Of a stretch of 64,000 nt of DNA, positions 29,136 to 38,179 are shown one piece after another. Positions within the stretch are counted from its first letter, which is position 1. Every line of letters starts with the position of its first letter. A model generated the notes under the pieces. That model searched no databases and had not been told where the DNA came from. It saw nothing but the letters and a program-made list of their open reading frames with translations. Origin of the DNA: FEN-1297 sp963843605 (GTDB taxonomy: Bacteria; Bacteroidota; Ignavibacteria; Ignavibacteriales; Ignavibacteriaceae); NCBI GenBank assembly GCA_963843605.1, contig CAWJLA010000005.1:62001-126000 (forward strand), read 5' to 3'. A program made the translations under genes and the position numbers.

Positions 29136-29188
29136 ATATTAAATCACCCATCATTTCACTATAACAATTTCTTACAACAAATACGGGT

Positions 29189-30634
29189 TTAATCTTCGTT
29201 ATTATTTTTAAGAGTTTTATGTATCCAATCACTCATAATTTTTAACGCACCCGGTGAAAAAGTCTCTTCTATAGCGGAATATTCCGAAGGCAGGCCTGTT
29301 TTTGCCGTTTGGAATAAATGGTTTAATCCCGGAAGTTCAAGTATTTCAATATTTTTATTGCCGCCATTTTCAAGAGCATTTTTAATTGCTTCCAAATCTT
29401 CCTTCGGCGGAACTTGAAGATCTTTGGAACCGTTCAGAGCAAGAACAGGACATTTTACTTTTTCTAACACCGGTACCGGGTTGTAACTAATAAAATATTT
29501 CATCCAGGGATTTGTATAGGCTTTTAAGATCTGACTGAACAATTCATCCTCGCTGCCGATCTCGCTTTTCTCTTTTCCGTTCAAGCCGTTATAATACTGT
29601 CCGACTATACTCTTTAAATTATTTTTCGTTTGTTCTTCACTTAGATCTTCTTTAATAACATCAAATATTTTCGATTTAAAAGTTGTATCGCTTAAAACAG
29701 TTTCTTCGGATGCACCGCTCAGTTTTCTTATTAGTGCTTCCTGTTTCAATAAAATTTGATCACCCGGCAATCCGGGGCCTGCCAATAAAATTATAAATGC
29801 TGCATCAGCTGATTTTACGGCAACGATCGGCGCAATCAGTCCGCCTTCGCTATGTCCGATTAAACCGATTTTCCTGGGATTTATTTCTTTAACAGTCTTC
29901 AGGAATTCCAAGCCCGCCGATGCGTCAGACGCGAAATCCTGACTAGTAGCTCCGGAAAATGTACCGGTAGACTTCCCCACTCCTCTGTCATCAAATCTCA
30001 GAACAGCTATTCCGTTGCGGGTCAAATAGTCAGCAATTACAAGAAACGGTTTATGCCCGAAAATTTCTTCATCTCTGTTTTGAGGACCGGAACCGGTTAT
30101 AAGCAGAACGGCCGGAAAATTATCACCCTTTTCCGGCATTGTTAAAGTACCGGCAAGAGTGATACCGGCAGATTTATTTTTGAACGAAACTTCCTCCGAT
30201 TTGTAAGGGAACGGAGGCTTCGGTTCCTGAGGACGCTTTGCCTCTTCAATCCTGTCGGTTTTGTTTAACAACAGCGGCAGCATACGTCCCGACTGATGCC
30301 AGTTTCCGGAGATAGCCAAACCATCCCGGCTGAAACTGCCTTCAAAATAACCATTAATTGCGTTTACGACCAGTTTAATATTTTCATCGTTAACTATAAC
30401 CGAATCGACCGGAATGTCTTTGGCGCCCTGATCAGGACTGTCCATAGTAGCGGTAAGAATACCGTCTTTATCTTCTATTATATTAAATACAATCCTTAGT
30501 TCTATGCCGGATACTTTAAGTTTACCAATCCATATGCCTGCAGCCTTATTTTTCACCCCGTTTAAATTATTTGAAGGTATAGCAGTTTGAATAAAAAAAA
30601 GGAATAAAACTAAAATTAGATTTATTTTTTTCAT
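29189..30634 (-). CDS. Secreted alpha/beta hydrolase with N-terminal beta domain
   Basis: A 481-residue protein with a signal peptide (MKKINLILVLFLFFIQTAIP). Residues 25-130 form a lipocalin-like domain often found ahead of such hydrolases (GIWIGKLKVSGIELRIVFNI). From residue 155 an alpha/beta hydrolase fold begins: oxyanion region LITGSGPQNRDE, the strand VLRFDDRGVGKS, nucleophile elbow GLIGHSEGGLI (Ser) and a C-terminal histidine in LPGLNHLFQT. The Asp is probably in LNGSKDLQVP. The family acts on small esters or peptides; the substrate is unknown. It stands alone between DUF3795 and sdpI. Confidence 0.85.
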   Translation of the reverse strand: MKKINLILVLFLFFIQTAIPSNNLNGVKNKAAGIWIGKLKVSGIELRIVFNIIEDKDGILTATMDSPDQGAKDIPVDSVIVNDENIKLVVNAINGYFEGSFSRDGLAISGNWHQSGRMLPLLLNKTDRIEEAKRPQEPKPPFPYKSEEVSFKNKSAGITLAGTLTMPEKGDNFPAVLLITGSGPQNRDEEIFGHKPFLVIADYLTRNGIAVLRFDDRGVGKSTGTFSGATSQDFASDASAGLEFLKTVKEINPRKIGLIGHSEGGLIAPIVAVKSADAAFIILLAGPGLPGDQILLKQEALIRKLSGASEETVLSDTTFKSKIFDVIKEDLSEEQTKNNLKSIVGQYYNGLNGKEKSEIGSEDELFSQILKAYTNPWMKYFISYNPVPVLEKVKCPVLALNGSKDLQVPPKEDLEAIKNALENGGNKNIEILELPGLNHLFQTAKTGLPSEYSAIEETFSPGALKIMSDWIHKTLKNNNED

Positions 30635-30689
30635 ATTTATTTTCCCCGATAAAATGAGTTACCCTGTTTTTTAAAAGAACATTTCAAAT

Positions 30690-31361
30690 TCATAAATTTG
30701 ATTTAAAATTCTTCCCGTCTTTTTCCAATTTTCTAAAAAGGAAATAAGGATAAATTATTGCCGTAAAAATTACCAGCGGGAGAACAACGACAAAAGTCGA
30801 AATTAATAGTTTAATCTTTGCAAGTGTTAAGATAATAATAATAAAACCGGCCGCTACAAAAAGACTGCCCGATATTCTATGCGTCCGGTACCAGACTGTT
30901 TCGGATGCTAAAGTCCATGGCGACCTTATTCCGAAGAAAAAATTCCTCGGTAGTTTCGGCAAATAATTGCCGAGAAATATAAATAATAAACCTAATCCTA
31001 TTCCGAATAATCCGGTATTCAGTTTTCCGCTCTTGGCCGACACAAAGACAAGAACCGTAATGAACACAGTGAATACTAAAACTAGTTCCCTAAAAAGCAG
31101 AAAGATATTATAATTATTCATTATTTTCTTCTTGAGCGGATCTATGTACGGAACAAAGGTCAGAAGTAAATATAAAGCAACCGGAAGGCCGGTTCCCATT
31201 ATCATTAGGGTCATTTTGGAAGAATAGCCGTTCGCGATCCCGTCTGCGTTAAAATGGGTGGGAACCGTTTGAGGCAGACCCGGATAAAAATAAAACGAAA
31301 CAAAGATTGAGACTGCAATTAAAATTAATGAAAATATCTCGCGCTTAAATTTCCACTTCAT
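30690..31361 (-). CDS. SdpI/DUF1648 family membrane protein
   Basis: A 223-residue protein with six or seven predicted helices. The N-terminal DUF1648 segment contains PQTVPTHFNADGIANGYSSK, and the SdpI part contains NYLPKLPRNFFFGIRSPWTL, the family signature, followed by TVWYRTHRISG. SdpI of Bacillus subtilis gives immunity to the SdpC toxin and titrates the ArsR-like repressor SdpR to the membrane. Here an ArsR-type gene lies four bases upstream in the same direction, matching the sdpRI arrangement. No toxin gene is seen nearby. Confidence 0.85.
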   Translation of the reverse strand: MKWKFKREIFSLILIAVSIFVSFYFYPGLPQTVPTHFNADGIANGYSSKMTLMIMGTGLPVALYLLLTFVPYIDPLKKKIMNNYNIFLLFRELVLVFTVFITVLVFVSAKSGKLNTGLFGIGLGLLFIFLGNYLPKLPRNFFFGIRSPWTLASETVWYRTHRISGSLFVAAGFIIIILTLAKIKLLISTFVVVLPLVIFTAIIYPYFLFRKLEKDGKNFKSNL

Positions 31362-31365
31362 AACA

Positions 31366-31634
31366 CTACCGTTTTTTTTTCATTTGGATTAAATATTCTA
31401 CCGCCATATCGAATACGGACATATTCAGGGAATATCTAATAAACTGACCTTCGCGTTCTCCGCTTATAACATTTGCTCTTTTAAAATATCCAGATGATGA
31501 GATAAAGTAGGCTGAGATATTTTTATTTCTTCCAGCAGTTCAGTCGGTGTTTTTGCTTCTACTTTTAGTTGCTGAAGAATATCCCTTCTGGTCGGATCGG
31601 ATAATGCTTTAAAGAATTCTGTGAATTGTTTCAT
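31366..31634 (-). CDS. ArsR/SdpR-like repressor (frameshifted)
   Basis: A winged-helix repressor of about 89 residues: MKQFTEFFKALSDPTRRDIL, then TPTELLEEIKISQPTLSHHL with the recognition helix, then LDILKRANVISGEREGQFIR across a break, and a C-terminus ending QMKKKR. One base seems missing from an A run near 31485, which stops the frame after LKEQML. Total length is one base short of a multiple of three, as for a single deletion. It is the SdpR half of an sdpRI-like pair with the gene downstream and has an inverted repeat just upstream of its start. Confidence 0.75.
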
Positions 31635-31640
31635 ATCGAT

Positions 31641-31660
31641 ATATGTATATATTTACATAT
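31641..31660. promoter_or_regulatory. Inverted repeat upstream of arsR, candidate operator
   Basis: ATATGTA at 31641-31647 and TACATAT at 31654-31660 form a 7-6-7 inverted repeat beginning six bases upstream of the arsR ATG. Autoregulation is the usual mode for this family, and a bound repressor would block the transcript. AT-rich sequence makes chance possible. Confidence 0.45.
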
Positions 31661-31773
31661 GCCTATATACGGATTTGCGAAAATAAATTCAAGAAAAATA
31701 ATTATTTTTGTTTAGTATTATCTATTTAACTATTCGGAATTATACTTCTTATTGTAAATAACATGGTATCAAT

Positions 31774-32526
31774 ATGAAAATAACGGAGAATTGTTACGCT
31801 GTTTTGGGTTTAGGCTTTATTCCGCCCTGGACTGTTAATTCCGGTTTTGTCGCCGGGAAAGACACAACATTAATTATTGATACCGGACCTACATTTATTG
31901 CAGCTCAGACAATCTTCGGCTATGCAACTAACGTCAAACCCGGTAATAAAATAAAAGTTATCAACACCGAAAAACATCTTGATCATATCGGAGGTAATTC
32001 TTTATTTAAAAATAACGGGATCGAGATTTATGGTTACCCGGGAATAAACAGGAACACTTCCGACTTAAAAGGCGACATTGATGAATATAACAGATCAATT
32101 CTCAATAAAGTTAGAAGAGAAGCAAGAGAAGAAAGCATTTTTTATAAGAATACGGAAATTATAAATCCAGATATTCTTGTTGAAGACAATGAAGAAATCA
32201 AATTAGGAGAAGGATTAAACGCAACAATATTGCATACTCCGGGACATACTCCGACAAACATTTCCGTTTATTTGCCTGACGACGGAGTTTTATACTGCGG
32301 CGATTGTCTTACTCAAGGTTATATACCCAACCTGGAAGCAGGAAATAAAGAGGATTGGATAATTTGGCTGTCATCTTTGGATCGAATCTCCAAGTTAGAT
32401 ATAAGTTATATTGTGCCCGGACACGGTAATATTATTTATAACTCAGACATTAATATAGAAATGAATAGAGTTCAAAAAATATTAATGTCCGCGATAAATG
32501 GAAATAAAGCTCCGACGCTTGAATAA
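31774..32526 (+). CDS. Metallo-beta-lactamase fold hydrolase, first His replaced
   Basis: A 250-residue soluble protein with the MBL fold. Metal-site motifs are TEKHLDHIGGN (the usual HxHxDH motif, with Glu in place of the first His), HTPGHTPTN, YCGDCL and VPGHGN. The rest, including TLIIDTGPTF early on, fits glyoxalase II- or lactonase-like enzymes. The Glu substitution would change one metal ligand and may indicate a subfamily with another metal preference or no zinc-dependent activity. It is transcribed divergently from arsR. A hairpin follows the stop. Confidence 0.8.
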   Translation: MKITENCYAVLGLGFIPPWTVNSGFVAGKDTTLIIDTGPTFIAAQTIFGYATNVKPGNKIKVINTEKHLDHIGGNSLFKNNGIEIYGYPGINRNTSDLKGDIDEYNRSILNKVRREAREESIFYKNTEIINPDILVEDNEEIKLGEGLNATILHTPGHTPTNISVYLPDDGVLYCGDCLTQGYIPNLEAGNKEDWIIWLSSLDRISKLDISYIVPGHGNIIYNSDINIEMNRVQKILMSAINGNKAPTLE

Positions 32527-32567
32527 TAAATTTTAATATTATAAAGCGCCGGAGTCTATTTTATTTT
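32510..32567 (+). terminator. Terminator-like hairpin at the end of the MBL gene
   Basis: CTCCGACGCTT at 32510-32520 pairs with AAGCGCCGGAG at 32544-32554 with one mismatch, across an AT-rich loop of 23 bases, and is followed by a T-rich tail. The left arm lies in the last codons of the gene. The long loop lowers confidence. On the other strand it could serve the S53 gene. Confidence 0.45.
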
Positions 32568-32632
32568 TGTTCATATACCGGAATGTTTTAATAATAAATT
32601 GTAATTAATGCCGGTACATAATTTAGATTATA

Positions 32633-35600
32633 TTAACAGCGCAGAATAATCTTAATAATTTTATCCGTGTTCCCTTTCTCGGTTCCTATTGATATCATCA
32701 TTCTTTCTTTACAAGCACGCAGTACGATTTCGGAAATTCCTCTTTCCCTGCTTTTAAAAAGCCGTTCTCCGGAACAACTTCTAACAACAAAGCCTTCAAA
32801 ATTACCGAAGCAATCATACATAACCTGGCAAACCGTTCCTGTGTATTGATATTTTTCTTCACAATATTCGGTAACGGGAACCTTTACACCTGTAAGAGAA
32901 GGCTGAACCGCTGAAGAATCTCCTCCGAATCCGTCTACACGTCCAGATACATATTTTACATATCTTTGAAGAACAGGATACCAGCGGCTGACATGAGGCA
33001 TGTTATCAAGTCTCCATTTCAAAACTGCGAGAGTATTTTCCTCGGACGGTAAGAGCATTGCTTCGATACCAACCGGAATTTTGACCTGGAACGTTCCGGT
33101 TATGTACCTCCAGTTCCTCATAAATCTCTCTTTATTGTAACCGGCAGCTTCATTCATACTATTCAATTTTACGACTGTCTGCCCGGAAGGCTTTCTAGAA
33201 GTAATCCGTCTTACGTTGATATTAAATTCCTGACCTACATTAACGGTATTTGGAAGATCGACAGTTATTAACCCGGCAAAGTTTTTACCGGTTGCATAAG
33301 GAATCGGAATATAAGTAACCCCTTTTACGGTGGTGCATTGTATTGTATTCGGATCGGAAGCGGAAAGATGATGAATACCGTACAAATCAGTAGCGAGCTT
33401 TAATAAATCATGCGCGCTTATTTGCGGCCAAAATAAGGAAGCTGTGCTTCCGGCCGGGACATTCCCCCAGTCGATCATCAGCTCATCCGGGTAATTAAGC
33501 AGTTGACCGCTTGCGGCCCCCGCAGGGCTACTCGGCCGTATATCGAATGCTTGCGGAATTCTGTGGGTGTCGGGATATCCCGGATTTCCAGATGAAGTGA
33601 TTTGAAGATTTCTCTGCGCAAGTTTGTCGGAATTTTCAGGACTTAATGTAATCCCGTTTGCATTAATGATTTGAGCAAAGTCGTATGCAATTTCGGCGAC
33701 AATACAATGGTGGGTCCCGGGAAATTTAGATTGATTGCTGGAATTATAAACGTCAAGGTAACAACCGTAATAAGCCCAAACCTTATCCTTGTTCGAGGGA
33801 ATTTGAATATTCCTTATATTCGCATTTGAAACACTTGAATCATAATCGTGAGCTCCGCTTGCGTCAGTAGCAAAAAATGGTATGGTCTGAATACTTTGTC
33901 CGGAGGGATCGGTCAGTCCGGTTCCTGACGGCTGAGGAAATACAGGTTTTCCGTTATCATCACCTGAAGTGCCGAGAGTGCTTTTGTAGGTTGTTAAGGG
34001 CTGGAAATCGGTATCGCAAGATTGCGCGACAAAGAGACGGAAAAATACTCTCACGCTATTTGCGGTTGCAAGCGGGGAATCTTGCAGTCTGACTCTGGCC
34101 AAAGCAAAATTATAATTTTTATTTCCGGAAATATTCAAAGGAGTTACCGAAGAATCTCCAGTCTCATAACCGGTTTGTCCTGGAAGGGCATTTAAAGGAT
34201 CCGGACCGGGATTTGTAAATGCTGCGTTTGAATTCAGAAACCCCAACAGATTTTGAATTGACGCATACGGATCACTGTTAAATGCAGGACCTCCCGGCAA
34301 CGGCGTTTCGCCCGCCGCCGCCGAAAATACACGTAAATCCTGGCTAAGATAAAAAGCATTATTGTGTGAAGGATCGATGTTGATAGATACGGGATCCGCC
34401 CCGGAAGTCAATTCGAACAAAGCTTCCGCGGCTAAAACGCTTCCGTTAATATTTATATTTGCCGATAATATTTTCGTTTGCGGCGCCGTGTTTGAACCCG
34501 GGAAAGAACTTAAAGCAGCAGTTGTAAAAATAATATTATATGGAAATCTAATTCGCTGAGGAGTGTACAAGTCGCCCGGCATTTCAAATTCCGGTCCCGA
34601 ACTGTCCATAAAAACGGATATGCCCGTAATGCTATCGAAAGTTCCTGAAAGAGCAGGAGTTACACTGCCAATTTGATTTATTGAAAAGCCTTCAAGTTCA
34701 ATCCAAAAAGCATTTGTATACAGACCTCCGGCCGTATTTATAACATCGGAAACTTCATCTACACCGAATGTACTTTTATCGACTATGAAATAAAAGTTCC
34801 TGTTATAAATAGCTCTCAATCCGTTTAACAAAGAAACACCGTTTGGGCTTCCCCATCCGGTGCAGGCATCCCATCCCGCGCCTGCCGGATAACCGGAAAC
34901 GCCGCCGTTACTATTGTCCGTAGGCCCTGCGGTAGGATTTATGTCCCTGAAATATGATGATCCGAGTTCATATAATGCTGGATTAACGAAACCAACGTTG
35001 CTCCCGATTGCCGCGTTTATTATTGCGATTAATCCGGCCCACAGCGGCGCAGAAGCGCTCGTACCGTTACCGGTGAATGAACTTCCGTTTACCGTAATAC
35101 CTGAATACCCGGCATTTAAACTGGCGTTGCCCGCAACATCAGGTATGCCGCGCCCAACATGATTATCATTTAACGAGGCCGGAACTCCGGCGCCGTTCTG
35201 ATATGAAGGCAGCGCAAAAAAATCACTTATACCGCCGCCTGTTGTTCCCCAGTGCGTAGAATCGGATGGATCCGGGTCATTCCAAACATATTCGTCGAAC
35301 GATGACCCCATCACATTCCCGATTGTAGTTCCGCCTATTGATAAAACCCACGGATCACTTGCAGGATATTGCACGTGAGCTTTACCGTCACCCACTTTGG
35401 AGTTAGTTCCCGTATCGCCTGATGCGATGCATACGGTTACCCCCTGAATAGCTGCATCCTGAAAAGCGGCAGTAACCGCATTAAGCCATGAAACACTTAC
35501 ACCTTCATCGGATAGAGTACCCGTATCATCACCGTTTGCAACATAAAAACTTGACGATAATACCGAACATACAGGATCTCCGGGATCAGGATGAATAACA

Positions 35601-36463
35601 CGGTTGACAAGATCCACCCATCCTGCTTGATCATAAGTTGTAAAATAAACCGCAATCGCAGCTCCCGGCGCCGCAAGTGCGGCAATACAAATATCCTGTG
35701 TTGTTTCAGCGTCAGCAAAACCGCTGTTGCTTGCGTCTACCGTAATTTGTGTTACGCTGGGCGGAGATCCGCCGAATGTGCTGTTAATATCGGATGTCTT
35801 GAATCCGTCTTCCGAAAAAATAGCAATTGTCTGTCCAGAGGCCGAGTTTGTCGGGAAATTGTACAATTGAGCGATTGTCTGCGTACTTAAAGTTGTTGTA
35901 TTCGGAGGATCATTTCCGTTATGTTTAGTAATGCGGCGGTTGTCAAGGCCGAAAACACCGACAATAATATCTAGAAGATCCTTTGGAATATGAATAAAAC
36001 CTTCTCTGCCGCGATAGTGCTCTGTTTGCTCTTTCATGCCGCGGCGATGAACAACATCGTGCTGGTAATGTCCTAAACTAACGCCAAATGCTTTATTGAT
36101 TTGAGTTACAGTACCGGAAACCACCACAGTCCTTCTAGCTTGATGAGTCTGCAAAACATTCAGGCCGTGACCGGTTGCAAATGCCGAAACTTTAACAATA
36201 TCCTCAGGCAGTGCTCCGTATTTATCGGCGAACTCATTTTGCGGCAGCCTGGTTCGCTGGTTCGGAGGAGTCTTCACAAAAAAATCGTGATCAGGCAAAG
36301 GAGGGCCGTCGGGTCTGCGCCTCAAAACAATTGTAACCTTAACAGTATCGCCCGGATCCGCGGGTCCTATTAAACGCGCACTTTTCGAAGGTTTCCGCTC
36401 ACTACCTTCAATCCTGGCATAATTTGCCGGGATATTCGAACTTGTTTTTTTTGATCTTGCCAT
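32633..36463 (-). CDS. Pro-kumamolisin-type (S53) peptidase with large unknown C-terminal part
   Basis: A 1276-residue protein with the start fixed by AAGGAGAGATGAT before the ATG. Residues 35-180 are the S53 propeptide. Residues 190-555 are the sedolisin domain with Glu253 and Asp257 (DAETTQDICI), the oxyanion Asp350 (ASGDTG) and Ser469 (NGTSASAPLWAG). The calcium site is around DACTGWGSPNG. These enzymes are acid-active endopeptidases that mature by self-cleavage. There is no signal peptide at the N-terminus, so export is unclear. The last 720 residues contain several beta-rich stretches that I do not recognise. The gene is isolated between long intergenic regions. Confidence 0.85.
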   Translation of the reverse strand: MARSKKTSSNIPANYARIEGSERKPSKSARLIGPADPGDTVKVTIVLRRRPDGPPLPDHDFFVKTPPNQRTRLPQNEFADKYGALPEDIVKVSAFATGHGLNVLQTHQARRTVVVSGTVTQINKAFGVSLGHYQHDVVHRRGMKEQTEHYRGREGFIHIPKDLLDIIVGVFGLDNRRITKHNGNDPPNTTTLSTQTIAQLYNFPTNSASGQTIAIFSEDGFKTSDINSTFGGSPPSVTQITVDASNSGFADAETTQDICIAALAAPGAAIAVYFTTYDQAGWVDLVNRVIHPDPGDPVCSVLSSSFYVANGDDTGTLSDEGVSVSWLNAVTAAFQDAAIQGVTVCIASGDTGTNSKVGDGKAHVQYPASDPWVLSIGGTTIGNVMGSSFDEYVWNDPDPSDSTHWGTTGGGISDFFALPSYQNGAGVPASLNDNHVGRGIPDVAGNASLNAGYSGITVNGSSFTGNGTSASAPLWAGLIAIINAAIGSNVGFVNPALYELGSSYFRDINPTAGPTDNSNGGVSGYPAGAGWDACTGWGSPNGVSLLNGLRAIYNRNFYFIVDKSTFGVDEVSDVINTAGGLYTNAFWIELEGFSINQIGSVTPALSGTFDSITGISVFMDSSGPEFEMPGDLYTPQRIRFPYNIIFTTAALSSFPGSNTAPQTKILSANININGSVLAAEALFELTSGADPVSINIDPSHNNAFYLSQDLRVFSAAAGETPLPGGPAFNSDPYASIQNLLGFLNSNAAFTNPGPDPLNALPGQTGYETGDSSVTPLNISGNKNYNFALARVRLQDSPLATANSVRVFFRLFVAQSCDTDFQPLTTYKSTLGTSGDDNGKPVFPQPSGTGLTDPSGQSIQTIPFFATDASGAHDYDSSVSNANIRNIQIPSNKDKVWAYYGCYLDVYNSSNQSKFPGTHHCIVAEIAYDFAQIINANGITLSPENSDKLAQRNLQITSSGNPGYPDTHRIPQAFDIRPSSPAGAASGQLLNYPDELMIDWGNVPAGSTASLFWPQISAHDLLKLATDLYGIHHLSASDPNTIQCTTVKGVTYIPIPYATGKNFAGLITVDLPNTVNVGQEFNINVRRITSRKPSGQTVVKLNSMNEAAGYNKERFMRNWRYITGTFQVKIPVGIEAMLLPSEENTLAVLKWRLDNMPHVSRWYPVLQRYVKYVSGRVDGFGGDSSAVQPSLTGVKVPVTEYCEEKYQYTGTVCQVMYDCFGNFEGFVVRSCSGERLFKSRERGISEIVLRACKERMMISIGTEKGNTDKIIKIILRC

Positions 36464-37302
36464 ATCATCTCTCCTTTATTGTATTTTTCTTATCTCCTTA
36501 CATTCAGAATGTTTGTATTAATTTGAATTAAGTAAATAATAAACACGGTAATTATCCGTGCATATCAGTCCTATTAAATAGTTTTTCGAAAAATAAAATA
36601 GATCAGAGTAAAAGGTAGTGTAATAAGAAACCTATAGATAAAATTTTTATCGTTACCGATTTTGTATACCGTAAACAAGGCTGTATAGGTTTGTGAAAAT
36701 TTTAAACATACAATCCCGACTTATATAATAATAACGATTGAAGGAAATAAAGGAAATTGAATCCGCAGCGCTATCTATCAAGAATAATAATAATTGTCAA
36801 TAAAAAAAATTATCATGCAATATTTATCACATATATTTACTTCCGAACACCCCATTTTACAAATCGATATTCGAGAACGAAGTAAAATGTTGGTTCATGA
36901 TTTAATAAAATTCTGTTTACCTTTATTTAGCTCGAGCTTTAATTTATTGGAAATTATTTTCATGTTTATTTAGACGATCATAGTTTTTTTCACCAATCAA
37001 TTTAGCCCAATCAAATTATTTCGGAAAATTTCTGCGAGAACTATTTTTAAGGATATTTTAGAATTTTATAGTTAAATTAAATTCACTTTTTATCGGATAA
37101 ATATATATGCTTAAAAACTTATCTGAACTATTAATTGAAATGAAGTATTTAGCTTTTACAATAATTATTAAGGGCACTTTTAAATACTATTTTTTATAAA
37201 AATTCAACGCAAAGAATACGCAATGTTCGCAGAGAATATTGAAGTTTTTAGAAATGCACTTAATAAACTTCTTGTATAACATAAAAGTAAAGGGGCTGAA
37301 AA
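36464..37302. other. Long intergenic region upstream of S53 and methyltransferase genes
   Basis: 839 very AT-rich bases. A possible promoter for the S53 gene is listed separately. No gene-like frame or RNA gene is seen; short frames near 37187-37524 are overlaps of the methyltransferase start. Confidence 0.55.
36772..36800 (-). promoter_or_regulatory. Possible promoter of the S53 peptidase gene
   Basis: On the minus strand, TTGACA (36800-36795), a 17-base spacer and TAGATA (36777-36772). It has the same layout as the glnB and tetR promoters here, but would leave a leader of about 300 bases before the S53 ATG. Confidence 0.4.
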
Positions 37303-38061
37303 TTGAAACAATGGTATGAAGAACTGTTTGAAAATAACGCTGATGGTTATGAGAACGAACCTTTTGTAAAAGGAACAACAGGCGAGGTTGATTTTATTGA
37401 AAAAGAAATCAATTTCAATAAAAATGCGGCAATATTTGATATCGGATGCGGAACCGGACGTCATTCTATAGAATTGGCAAAACGCGGATACCGGGTTACG
37501 GGAGTTGATCTTTCCGAAGCTCAATTAAGAAGAGCCGCAAAAAATTCCGCGGAAGCAAACGTATCGGTCGATTTTATCAGAGCGGATGCGAGGTATTTAT
37601 CGTTTAAAAATAAATTTGATCTGGTGATTATGATTTGCGAAGGCGCTTTCCCCCTTATGGAAAACGATGATATGAATTTCGCTATTCTTAAAAATGCCTC
37701 AAGCGCACTTAAGAAAAACGGGACATTTATTTTTACAACTTTAAATGGGTTGTATCCGTTGTTTCATTCGGTTAAAGATTTCATAAACAGTAATGCCGGA
37801 GAAGAGCAAAGCCTGTCCAATACTTTTGACCTAATGACATTCAGGGACAATTCCGAATTCCAATTTACCGACGATGACGGAAATAAAAAGTTATTAAAAT
37901 GCAGCGAACGCTATTATGTACCTTCTGAAATTACCTGGCAACTGAGATCATTAGGTTTTATGAATCCTGAAATTTTCGGGGTAGAATTAGGCAACTGGAA
38001 TAAAGATAGAAAGCTAACAACCGAAGATTTTGAAATGCTGGCCGTAGCAAAATTAGAATAG
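37303..38061 (+). CDS. Class I SAM-dependent methyltransferase
   Basis: A 252-residue protein starting at TTG, with AAGGGG about ten bases upstream. The AdoMet site is IFDIGCGTGRHSIELAKRGY (motif I), the acidic GVDLSEAQL after strand 2, and DFIRADARYL. Motif III or IV is DLVIMICEGAFPL. The fold is that of the Methyltransf_25 group, acting on small molecules or unknown acceptors. It has no functional partner beside it; the S10-like gene follows 76 bases downstream on the same strand. Substrate cannot be told. Confidence 0.85.
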   Translation: MKQWYEELFENNADGYENEPFVKGTTGEVDFIEKEINFNKNAAIFDIGCGTGRHSIELAKRGYRVTGVDLSEAQLRRAAKNSAEANVSVDFIRADARYLSFKNKFDLVIMICEGAFPLMENDDMNFAILKNASSALKKNGTFIFTTLNGLYPLFHSVKDFINSNAGEEQSLSNTFDLMTFRDNSEFQFTDDDGNKKLLKCSERYYVPSEITWQLRSLGFMNPEIFGVELGNWNKDRKLTTEDFEMLAVAKLE

Positions 38062-38179
38062 TGCCTCAATAAGTAATGTCATTCATTTTCCGAATCATTC
38101 GGCCAAACTTGTTTTAAAATTTACGGCAATATTAGTTTTGAGAATAATTTTAAATTCACTTAATTCAAGAGGTTTTAAA

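Noticed and set aside
37187..37524. Two overlapping minus-strand frames near the methyltransferase
   Set aside because: They overlap its start or the AT-rich upstream region, and no protein family is recognised.
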